A stretch of 64,000 nucleotides of DNA from Prinsepia uniflora (taxonomy: Eukaryota; Streptophyta; Magnoliopsida; Rosales; Rosaceae): assembly GCA_032719365.1 (NCBI GenBank), contig CM064869.1, forward strand, positions 24,957,504-25,021,503, given 5' to 3'. Shown piece by piece: positions 41,645-52,948 of the stretch (position 1 is the stretch's first letter; every line of letters starts with the position of its first letter). The position numbers and the translations under genes are program-made. The notes beneath the pieces were generated by a model, which was given only the letters and a program-made list of their open reading frames with translations, was not told the origin of the DNA and ran no database searches.

Positions 41645-44381
41645 TATAACAACCTGTACCTTCAGGAAGGGTACAAATGTAATTTTGTAAAGGATTTGTA
41701 TAAAAGGACGATTTTGCCCTTGTGAATAGTGCGCTAAAGTTGACTTTTGATTTACAGGTTGGATGAGTGTTGACCATTGACCGTGACGTAGCTTAGGACG
41801 TCACAAGTCCGTAGACAGGTGGCAGGTCCGATTTGGACAATCGGAGAAAAAGTTATGACGTTCGGAAGATTGAGGGCGTTAGCATAATTTTGATTAATTA
41901 GGGGAAAATGTTGACTTTTTAGAGGACTTGTGATTTTTCACATAGACCGAGGACCGTTGGATAGGTCTCGACGTCCTGAGTACAACGACAGGCGGCACGC
42001 TGTCATCGGACATCAGACGAAATAGTTACGGGTCTGGAAAGTTTGAGGGTAAAATGGTAATTTTAATTCTAGGGGTATTTTGGTCTTTTTCCTTTAGGGC
42101 CAATCAGATAAGGCAACTTGGTTGAGTGGGATTGGATATTTAGGTTTGGTCCATGGAGAAGGGGACACGTGGAACTGCCCTAGAGGCTTCTAGGTGACTA
42201 CAATGCACACGGGCACACTTTGCACGATTTTAAACCGTGCATTTGGTTTTGGAAGAACATAAACAAAGAGGTGAGGCGGTGAAGAGTGCGATCGATTGAG
42301 TGAGTGTGTGAGGTTTCTGTGAGTTGTGAGAGTGACAGGGAGAAGAAGAGAAGCTGGTGACCGGGATTGGGAGTGAAATAGTGTAAGAAACACGGTGGAC
42401 GGGAAGTTCGATTTTCAAGGAAAACAGAGAAGGCCGTGGGAACTTGGCGGTGGTTGTGTCGTGTGTTGGTTCAATCCAAGCTGAGGAGGAGTTAGGACGA
42501 CCGCAGAGGACTCATTGGACACCGTGGTACACGGCGATGCAGACGCCGGAGGGAGAATCACAGGTGAGACCTTATTCCCCTGTTTTTCCCATTTCCTTCA
42601 ATTCGAAAGTCATGGACTTTGGGCTAGAGTCGAGGGTTTTGGAGGTTAGGGTGAGACTCCTGAAGGTCCCAGGAGTCGTCTGAGTGTGGTGCCGTGACGG
42701 GGGAAGGTCTGGGTGGCCGGAGGCCAAAACAGGGCAAACGGGACTATGTTTCAGGGATGAAGACGATGGGTTTTAGGCCGTGATTCCTCGATTTTAGGAC
42801 TGGGTTTGGCTGCAGGGAACTGGACGAAGCTTCTGGGATTGGTTTGGACGGAAATAGTGGAAGAATGGAGGAGAACCGGTCACGCCGGTTCAACACAGTT
42901 AAACCGGGTGACTCGAGGTAGACGATGCACTGTAGCAAGCGTGTGAGGCCCACGCGCAGCCACCTTGGGCGGCGCATGGGGGCGCGTGGGGAGGATTCTG
43001 AACAAACTTCCAACAGGGTTTTTGTTCTAAATGTCATAAGGAATCCATTGGTGTAATTTTTGGGTTAATTGGACGATGTTACGGGATAGTTCGAGGATCC
43101 AGACGGTTTAGGGTTTAAGTTTAAATTACCTATAAATTCCCGAAAATTTGGGGAAATTAGGGTTAGCATATTTGACGTATTTGTGACCCTATTTGGTGCC
43201 TATTGACAGGACGGGAGACGCCTGAGACAGTCGAGGAACGCACGGAGCGCGATTGACATTTTCTGATTCGTGAGTGGACTCTTTCTTTCTTACGAGCATG
43301 CCTAGCTATTTTTATCTATGTTTTATGATTTTAAGTATGTTTTATGCTTGTTGATGATGATTATACGTGATTGATATGTTTGCACGTTTTTCGAGACATT
43401 TTCGGGTTTTCACACGTTTTTCGAAAAAAAAACTGGATTTCTGATTTTGATGCCATACTTTGGGATTTTACCTTATAATTGTGTTCTGATGGTTATAAAT
43501 GAATTCTAAGACATGATTTTGGTAAACCCCGTTTTGGTTTAAACTGGATTTCGTGGATTTCCGGATTTGAGTTCGGAATGACGGTTCTGAACGCCGGAAG
43601 GGCTTCGAACCGGGGATTTCGAATTCGGGTTTGGATATGGACTTAGAATTGATTTTAAATTGGTTTTGGATTGGATTTGCTGGATCTAGATATTGAGTTT
43701 AAAGACCCAGATTCTGATTGACGGGGGACGGGCCCGGATTGAGTTTAAAGACTCGGGAGTTTAAAGACTCGGATATTTATGATATTACCCCCGTAGGCCT
43801 ATTGAGTTTAAAGACTCGGGAGTTTAAAGACGCTGATTACATTTGAGGCCTGGTTGAGTTTAAAGACTCGGATAGACCCAGCAGGTTTGATCGGATTTTG
43901 ATATTTGCGGATTTGGTTTTATGATACGATCTTAGCATACTTATTATACTGTTTTATATTGTGGTTTTCTGGTACTTAGTTAGGCATGCATATTTTAAAA
44001 CGGAGGGAAAAATCTCATTGTTTTCTTTAAACTGTTTTATTCTTAAATCGTGTTTTAGACTTTTTATTTCTTTTACTCCACTCACACCTTTTGTTTTTAA
44101 TTTACCCTCCAGGTCGTGGTGATAGCGATGGGGTGAACGTTGAGGCAGAGACCGAGGCATAGAGCTTACGACGTTCTTCCGTTGCGAGATTATCCTAGTA
44201 GGACTTTTGGTGCCTGTTTTGTATAACTATGCTCTGAATTACGGTTGTATTATATTTCTCCCTTGTCTGATAGTTATGCTTATGATTATGTTGAGGTTAT
44301 TTTGGTACTTTAAGTGTGATTGTCAGACGAGAGCAGGGTTCGTCCCGGATATCGAGGTGATATTTAGGACGGGTCCTGACA
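41645..44381 (+). mobile_element. Solo LTR (gypsy, Tekay-like), plus orientation
   Basis: A 2737-bp LTR, TATAACAACC ... GGGTCCTGACA, with a perfect target duplication CTCAC (41640-41644 and 44382-44386). It contains the ACGT pair (41783-41804), the GC-rich ACGCGC block (about 42937-42990), GTGAGTGGAC (43270), six TTTAAAG palindromes (43695-43869), ACTCCACTCAC (44075) and CCCTCCAG (44105-44112). Confidence 0.88.
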
Positions 44382-44613
44382 CTCACACTCCTCCTCATCC
44401 CCACACAACGGGCATCCCGTCTCCACATTTACCTGTCGACGGGCCAAATTCCAACGAGTAGCAATATATCCACGGAAGCAAGTCCAAATAAAGTGCTTGA
44501 TTTTGTATGTCACATTCAGGCTCCAAATGTGTTTCCAGATTCGTTGTTGCCCACTGACCGTACTAGTCTCCCCTCTACCTCTTCCAAAAAACTCACCATT
44601 ACGACACAGCTCC
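44382..44613 (-). pseudogene. LINE ORF2: zf-RVT segment between two insertions
   Basis: The minus strand reads ELCRNGEFFGRGRGE, then WKHIWSLNVTYKIKHFIW and GCPLCGDEEE, the core of the zf-RVT domain with its C-X2-C pair. At one side it continues into SYLFFTCQ (41644), at the other into VHSGYLLATEL (50512). Confidence 0.85.
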
Positions 44614-44618
44614 TGTAA

Positions 44619-47585
44619 TGACAGGACCCATCCCAATCCCCCCGGGATTAGTGCGGGATGACCCTGCTCCCGTCTGACACGAAGTGTCAGACAAGAGATA
44701 TTTCCGACCTTTGCCCTCCCGGGCTATCAGAGTACGCCAGGATCCGGAGGAGGTATGTGATATCTCGATCTCTGTTACAGTCCACATCCGATGTCAACCT
44801 GAAGGGTATTAAAAACAGAAAGACTGTGAGTGGACAAAAATAAAGAATTTATAAAACATTTCATCAAAGACATTTATACCCTCCACTAAAAAGCATGCAT
44901 GCATAGTAAAACCATTTATCCAATAATATATGTTAAAACATCCATAATTAGGGTCTCAGCCCCAAATTCTGTAAATACAAATCACCCGGGCTCCTGCCCA
45001 AAACCATTTACAGAAAACCATAGTACAGTAAACATACGAGGGATATCAGCCCAAATCCATTTATCATTATAAACACAATTTTCCAAACCAACTGAAATCA
45101 TGTTTATTATCCATTATATTCATATCCAGAACCTGTCACGGTAAAATAGAGCTACACGTGTGCTAACCGGGGTCTCAAACCCAAGTCTCTCCAGGGTCCA
45201 CCCAGGTCAATGTCCGTAGATCAATGACCCTCCCTGGAGGTAACGAACCATGCCCATCCTGAGAGTAAGGAACCCAACTGGGGGGCGACTCCACTCAGTC
45301 AGTGCTCCGTGACTACTCCGGGGTCCACCCAGGCCAACGACCCTCCCCGGAGGAGACAATCATATATAAAGGATGGGATATGAAAAACCTTTTGAAATCA
45401 TTCCTTTAAATCTTTCAAGGATTCATGCCCGGCCCCCATAAGCCGTCATGAACCATAAAATCCTTTCATGGGTTCATGCCGGTCCCCATAAACCGTCATG
45501 ACCCGTAAATCCATTTCAAGGGTTCATGCCGGTTCCCATAAACCGTCATGACCCGTAAAAACCATTTGTAACACATAGCTGGGCACTAGGCCCGAATTCA
45601 CATAGAAACTGGACCTCCGGTCCGAATCGTAAACCAATTGGGCCTCCGGCCCGATTCCGTAAATCAAATAGACCTCAAGTCCGAGAATTACCTTTTCAAA
45701 TCCAAAATCATTTCATGAAATCATATCCAAAACCACAAGAATGGAAAATCAGTGTAAAACCAGAAAACCTCGATTTACGTGCAAGCACGTAAATCGCCTC
45801 GAAATACGTGGAACCATATAAATCACAAGCATCCAAATCAACATCATAAAATCATATTCATAATCCATTTGTAAATCCAAAACCATTTCATTTAGACCAA
45901 TAAAGACATACAGCCCCGTATAGGCACCGTATAGGGCCGAAACCTCGAAATACGTGCCTATACGTAACCACACATCCAAACGCACTCATGGCATCACAAA
46001 TAAGTATTTAAAACATATAATAAACATTTATGCATGCACCAATTTAGAAAACAAGGTCCACTCACAGACCGTCCGAAGCCGCGTCTCGATACGCGTGCCA
46101 TACGGCTCCCGGAGCCGATCACCGTCACCGGGACTTCCAAACCTGTCCAAATTAAATTAGAGGGTTACTAACTACTTATATAACCCCTCACTAAAGCTCC
46201 GTAATTTTCCCGTATTTTTAACTATTTTTAATCTCGAACCTAAACCTTCTGATGCCCCGAAACATATCGAGACGGTGTCCGATCGACTCGAAACCAGTCC
46301 CAAAATGTTCGTTACATCGAATAGATAATTTCGTATGTTGAACACATCCCCAGAAACCCCACCACGCGCTGCCACGCGCCGCCCAAAGGCCCCTGCGCGT
46401 GGGCTCACGCGCCGGTGAACAGTGCGTCGTTCCCAGCGATCGAACCGATCTGGGCCGGCCGGTCCGGTCCAACCTCTGCAACTGGACCGGCGTAACCAGT
46501 CCAGGCCTCCTTCTCCCTCATTTTCGGTCCGATTTCCTCCATTCCAATTCCTAAATTCCTATTTTCTCATTTCCAATCTATCCCAATCAACCAAACTAAT
46601 CAAAACCTCCTAAATCCTAACCAAAATTAAAGGGTCTCACGTCCCTGTTTTTTCCCGACCACCCTCACGGCTTCCTCCGCCGTGAAGCACCCTCCAAACC
46701 GTCCTAAAATCATCCTAGCAACCTAACTAACTCATCCTAATCGTCCAAAAGCAACCATAACATCAAAATCAATTAAAAAGGGAATTTGGGCCTTACCGTG
46801 CACCCGCACGGGTTCGTGGCTTCGGCCGTGCACGGTGGCGTCACTTGGCCGGCCACCGTCCTCCACCATCATCTCATCACTCTCTAGTCTCTCCAGTAAG
46901 CATCTGGGGTCAAGGGTTGAAGATTGTAATGGGTTTGGGGTCTCCTGAGATCGGGTTAAAGGGTTGGAGGAAAAAATGGAAAATGGATGCACGGGTGAAT
47001 GGTTTGGTGCATGAGTGGGTGAGGTTGGCCAGTGGATGGGTGACAAGTGTCACTCATCCATTGGGCCTCCATTAAATATCTGGGCCCACTAGAGACAAAA
47101 CTGCACTCTTTGTCTCGTAAAATGTGCCATCGTGAATAGTAACCGGGAACTTCCGTGAACCGTAACTTCGCCGTCGAACGTCCGAATTCGACGTGCCGCC
47201 TGTCTACGGATTCGTATCGTCCTTATCTACGTAACGGTCTTTGGCCCTCGGCCATCGGACCTCCCGGTCAAAAAGTCAACTTTTGACCTCCTATTCACCC
47301 AAATTACCAAAATGCCCTTGGGCTTCCGAACGTCATAACTTCTTCTACGAACGTCAGAATTGAACGTGCCACCTGCCTATGAACTCGTGACGTCACGAAC
47401 TACGTCACGGTCATCGGTCAAAGTCCATTTGACTGCCCGATTGAAAAGTCAACGTTTTGCCACCACTAGGGGCAAAACGGTCATTTCGCATCGTTCGTCC
47501 GATTTCGCTCTACTAATCACAGATTAGCCTCACTAATCGTGATTAGTCACTAATCTAATCATGAAATTCGGGACGGGTCGTTACA
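44619..47585 (-). mobile_element. Solo LTR (gypsy, Tekay-like), reverse orientation, nested in another solo LTR
   Basis: 2967 bp, plus-strand ends TGACAGGACCCATCCC and GGGACGGGTCGTTACA, with the perfect target duplication TGTAA (44614-44618 and 47586-47590). It has GTGAGTGGAC at 44826 and GTCCACTCAC at 46056, the ACGT pair at 47387-47408, and palindromes with a TCC centre (GGACCTCCGGTCC at 45611, GGGCCTCCGGCCC at 45640). Confidence 0.87.
45419..45570. repeat. Three tandem units of about 50 bp
   Basis: Units begin near 45419, 45470 and 45520 with GG(A/G)TTCATGCC and share CCCATAAACCGTCATGACCC. They lie within the reverse solo LTR. Confidence 0.8.
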
Positions 47586-50507
47586 TGTAACGCCCCGGAA
47601 ATTCGAAAAATGTAATTTTCTAACATAATGAATAAATGACGTTTTTACCCTTGTGAATAGTATGGTCAATTTGTTGACTTTTTGAATGGTGAATCAAATG
47701 AACGTTGACCGATGACCGTGACATAGTTCGGGACGTCACGAGCCCATAGACAGGTGGCACGCCCAATTCCGATGATCAGGGAAAAAGTTATGACGTTCGG
47801 AAGCCCAAGGGCATTTTCGTAATTTGGACGAGAAGGGGGGAAAATGTTGACTTTTTGTTTGCCAACTAATTTTCACACAATTCGAGGACCGTTAGGTAGG
47901 TCTCGATGCCCGGAGTACAACGACATGCGGCACGTCGAAAACGGAGTTCGGATACGAACGTTACGGGTCACGGAAGCCTAGGGGCAAAATGGTAATTTGT
48001 CCAACCAGGGGCAAAATGGTCTTTTAGCCTTGATCAGACAATGACACTTGTCCTTTGTCTGATTCTCACCCCAGGAAACATGGATTCGGGTCTTAAGGGA
48101 AACAAAATTATGAACTTTTGATATTTTTTCCCCAAATCATGGCTTAACCCATCATTTTGTTCAATTGACCCGTGATAAACCCCTAGCTCGACGTTATTAT
48201 GCAATTAAGCGTCTCAGGAAGTGAACTGAGAGAGAGGAACTCGAGGGGTTGAGAGAATTGGGAGAATTTTTCTTCGAAAATTCAGAAAAATTGGGGGAAA
48301 GTCGAATTTGAATTTGGGAGCCAGGAGAAGAGAAATTGAGGATTACATTGAGTTGCTAGGATCAAAACGACACTCACTGCAACAAAAACGAAGAGAATTG
48401 CTGTCGAATTGAGGAAGAACAGAAGCTGCCATGGCTGCCGAAAATCGAGCTTGAGTTTAGTTAGTTAGAGGTAAGTTTTACGAAATTGATCTTGTAGAAA
48501 TGTTCCTTATACTCTCACGATGCTAACCATATGAATTAAATGGAAAATCGGGCACGGAATCGTGAAACCCGAATAGGAGACCCGTCGAAGTTCGATCGTG
48601 AGTCGTGAAATTTTGGACCTTAATTGAGGTAATTGAATTCACATAACTGAAATGAAGTTGGATTAGATGGGATGAGTTGAAAGAACGAATCGATTTAAGG
48701 TCGAATTGACGGAGATTGCATCGGGTTCTATCGCGGGTATTTCAACCCGTTTATCAGACAAACGGGTGAGGACGACGCACTGTAGCAGGTACTGTGCTAG
48801 GCGCGTGGCTTTCACGCGCAGCCGCTTGCGGCGGCGCGTGACGGCGCGTGGAGAGGATTCCGGCAAAGTGATCAACATGAAACTTGATGTTCTCGATGAT
48901 ACGAACCTATCCGCGTTGATTTCGGGTCAATCGGATATGGTTTCAGTGTAGTTCCGAGTACCCGACACGTTTAAATTATATTAAAATAATATTATAAAAT
49001 TCCGACAATTAGGGGATTCTTATTTAAGGATTATATGATAGTCTAGTAACCTTAAATCACTTTGTTTGACAGGCTGGAATATTCCCGGGACGTCGAAGGA
49101 AAACGAACAGCTCGACGCTGAACAATCGGGACGGTGTGTGTGAGTGGACTTTTGGTTTTCTAACCGTGATGCATGCATATATGCTTTAAATGCTTTATTC
49201 TATGATTTGATATGATTTGATATGATTGATGTTTCAATTCAGTGATTTCTCGATTTTATGATTATTATATTATATTTTGGCACGATTTTCGAGAAATGAT
49301 GAAATTGATGTTTTGGGCTAGGCCCGGGATTGAAAATGATGTTTTGACTCGGGTTATGAGTCAGGAAATTGAAAATGATATTTGGACTTGGATTATGAGT
49401 CTGTGAGTGATTTTATGGATTTACGTGATCGTGGCAACTCGGGTTTACGGTTGCACGGATTTACGTGAAAATGATATTTTGGGCTTGAGACCCAATGGAA
49501 TTATGTTTCTGATTGGATTTGTATTTCCATGTGATTACATGATGATACTGATGATTTCGGACTTATAAAGTAAATCGGGACTTTGGTTATTTTGGGGCTG
49601 AGACCCTGTGTTGATATATGATTCGGTTTTCAATGCAACTGTTTTTCACTGGTTTTTGTGATGATGATATGTTGCGGATATTTAGGGCTTTCGGGTGAAA
49701 ATATGTTTTTCCCCGGAGTGCACCCTGGAGATAACACTCGCCTTCGGGATGGAAGTGTTTACCCCGAAGAGGTCACGTAGCACGGTCTTTGTCGAGCAGC
49801 CGAGGGAGGCTTGACTCAGATCAGATGTGCTGGATATACATAGATCGGTAAGTGATGTGTTCACTAGATCTGGATTGCCGGCTGGTGATGTGTTCACAGC
49901 GGCGGATGCTCGGATTTTGAGCGGTCCTTGAGCCTATATATATGCACGCGTTGCAGGGATAAACGTGACTCTAAGCAACAAGATATGGAAATAAGTCCCG
50001 TGGTTTTGTGGAAATTGTTTTGATTGATCCACTGAACATATTTAATTGATTTCTTATTATTACTCGTGTTTTATGATATGCATGCATATTTGTGAAAACT
50101 GGAGGGTAAGAAATGTGTTTTGGTAAATGTATTTATCAAACTTTATTTTGTCCACTCACACCTTTACTGTTTTATGCACCCTCCAGGCCAGTGCACAGGT
50201 ACGAGGGCTAGAAACGAGGCAAGCGAGGCAAAAGAATAAATAGACCGTTGCGCACTCAGACACTCTACAGAGTAGGAATTTGACCCCTATCTGTAATAGT
50301 ACCTATGCTCTGTATTGTCTTTGACTAGTCAAACTTGTGACGTCATTGGTCTGTAAAACTTAACTATCCCTTGTCTGATAATGTTTTCGGGATTTGTTGT
50401 GTGATGTATGTATATAAGTTTGGTTACTTTCGGTAATTTTTAGTTATTGTCAGACGGGAGCAGGATTCATCACGACTATCGAGGGATAATCGGGATGGGT
50501 CTTGTCA

Positions 50508-52948
50508 GCTCCGTAGCTAATAAATACCCAGAGTGAACATTATATCGACCATTCTTGGAGAAGTGCCAAACATAACGGTCAGAACACTCATACTTACTCA
50601 ACAGAATAGAGAAAATGACATTGGTGTCCTCCTCATTAAACAAACTCTCCACCAGGCTACACAACCATGTATGACTAATAGGGCAAATCAAATCTTTAAC
50701 CAAATCTGGAAGGTTTGGATGAAGGGATTTTACCTTAAAGGGCTGGCCAACTGGAAGCCATGGGTCTGACCGAGTGTGAATTAGGGATCCATCCCCTACA
50801 TGCCAACGAAGGCCCGACTTCAGGATACGTAACCCCTTCAAGATGCCCTTCCAACCCCATGAGGACCCCGCCACTTCTTTAGCTTCTAGAATTGTAGTCT
50901 CACTATGGTACTTTGCTCGTAAGAACCTAGCCAGAAGGGAGGAAGGTTGATCCAATAACCTTCACCCTATTTTGGCAAGCATGGCTAAGTTGAAGACCCG
51001 AATGTCTTGGAAGCCCAATCCTCCAGCATCTTTTGGAACCGTGAGTCTCTCCCAAGCAGCCCAATGCATACCACGTTGTAGTTGTTACTTACCCCACCAA
51101 TAACGGGCCAATATCCGCTCAATATCCTTGCAAACCCCCACCGGAATTTGGAAGCATGACATATCATAATTAGGAAGAGCTATAGCAATGGACTTAACAA
51201 GAACCTCCTTTCCAGCCTTGGATAGAAACTGTTCGGACCAACCTAGGGCCTTTACCTCCACTCTATTACGAATATGTTCAAAAACAACCTTCTTTGAAGC
51301 CCCAAAGTCGGCTTGAAGCCCCATATATTTTCCAAACTCCCCTTTCACATTGATTCCTAGCTCCCCGATAATCTAGTCCTGCGAGAAAGGAAGACAATCT
51401 GCACTAAACACCACTGAACTCTTCTCAAAGTTTATTTTCTGGCCAGAGCACAACTCATACAATTGCAATATCTCTTTCAAGCATAGTGCCCCCACCACCG
51501 TAGTTTTAGAGAATAAGACTGAGTCATCTGCAAAAAATAAATAGGTGACACAAAAAGCACTAGGTGCAACCGGGATACCCCGAAGGGCTCCTACTCAGTC
51601 TTCCTACGGATAAGGGCAGACAAGCCTTCTGCACATAGGACAAAAAGGAAAGGAGACAGGGGGCCACCTTGCCTCAATCCTCTGGATGGTCGGAATACAT
51701 TAGTAGGGGATCCATTCATAAGAGCACTGAACGACATCGTAGTGATACATTCTTTGATCCATTGACAGAAAATCAGGTGAAAGCCCAGTCTTGCCATAAC
51801 CTCCAAGAGGAAATCCCACTCCACTCTATCATAGGCCTTTGACATATCCAATTTAAGCATTATATCCTCACCATCTTTACCTCCTTTCTTTCCAATTTTA
51901 TGCAGCAACTCATGGACTACAAGAACATTGTCCGTAATTTTTCGACCCAACACAAAAGCATTTTGAGAATCACTAATCACCTTCCCCATCAAACCCTTCA
52001 TTCGGTTGGTAAAGACCTTAACAATAATTTTATAAATGACATTACATAATGAAATAGGACGGAATTGTGGCATGTTCATCGGGCTAGCAACCTTAGGGAT
52101 TAAAGCCAAGTATGTGAAATTAAACTACCGCAACATATATCCAACCTGAAATAAATGCAAAACAGTTTGGATTATCTCATTTCTAATTAGGCCCCAATGC
52201 TTATGGTAGAAGCTCGCATTAAATCCATCAAGGCCCGGGGATTTAGTAGGATGAATCTGCACAAGTACTCTCCAAACCTCCTCATGTGTGACTGGTCAAA
52301 TCAAGGCCGCATTTTCTAAAGTAGAAACCCTCATATCAATGCAGTTTGTGACTTCCTGGAATTGGGAGGGTAGTGAGGTTGTGAAAAGGTCCTGAAAAAA
52401 ATCGTTAGCAATCGCCCCCAAATCTTCCTCTCTATCTGCCCATATTCCCTCACCATTGTAGAAACCCCGGATACGGTTAAACCGTCGTCTCTTCCCAGTT
52501 TTAGCATGGAAAAATCTAGTATTTTTATCCCCTTCATTCAACCAGTGCACCCGAGACTGTAACTTCCAATAAACTTCCCCACCCGTCACGGCTTTCTTAA
52601 GTTCTTCCTCCAGCCTCTTCACCTGTGAGCCATCAAAACACACGGCTTGGTAACATCTAGCGAGCTGGTTCTTTAACTTTTGGATCAGCTTCTAGGAGTT
52701 GCAGTCTTCCTTTCTTTTCTAATGCACCAAAATTCTACGGAACCATTTCAATTTCTCAAAAATATTTTGGCTTGGAGAGCCATTCCTATCCACCCTCCAT
52801 TCCTTTTGAACGACATCCCCACGCGCCTCCACCTTGTTCCACTACGGATCATAAATAAATTGTCCCCGTTTCCTTCGGGCATCAGGCATCGTGTTAAGAG
52901 CAAGCATAGAATGATCGGACCCTGATAGCAAAATGTGGGTAACCTGTG
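50508..52948 (-). pseudogene. LINE ORF2: reverse transcriptase and downstream linker
   Basis: The minus strand from about 52109 reads MALIPKVASPMNMPQFRPIS, then LCNVIYKIIVKVF, SDSQNAFVLGRKITDNVLV, MLKLDMSKAYDRVEWDFL and GLRQGGPLSPFLFVLC, motifs of LINE reverse transcriptases. The catalytic F-A-D-D box (YLFFADDSVLFSK) follows at about 51540-51500 in a shifted frame after a TAG. Upstream, 52643-52296 gives the RVHWLNEGDKNTRFFHAKTG part between endonuclease and RT. Downstream, 50955-50508 gives HVGDGSLIHTRSDPWLP, a segment common before zf-RVT. The enzyme would reverse-transcribe LINE RNA at a nicked target. Several frame breaks make it non-functional. Confidence 0.88.

Larger units (their letters stand above)
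44614..50507 (+). mobile_element. Solo LTR (gypsy, Tekay-like), plus orientation, interrupted after its first five bases
   Basis: The LTR begins with TGTAA at 44614-44618, is interrupted by a reverse solo LTR, and resumes with TGTAACGCCCCGG at 47586 (the first TGTAA being the duplication), ending GGGTCTTGTCA at 50507. The target duplication GCTCC at 44609-44613 and 50508-50512 is perfect. Net length is about 2.92 kb. It carries the GC-rich ACGCGC block (48799-48851), GTGAGTGGAC (49140-49149), GTCCACTCAC (50150-50159) and CCCTCCAG (50179-50186). In place of TTTAAAG palindromes it has others, such as GACTCGGGTTATGAGTC at about 49345. Confidence 0.87.
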
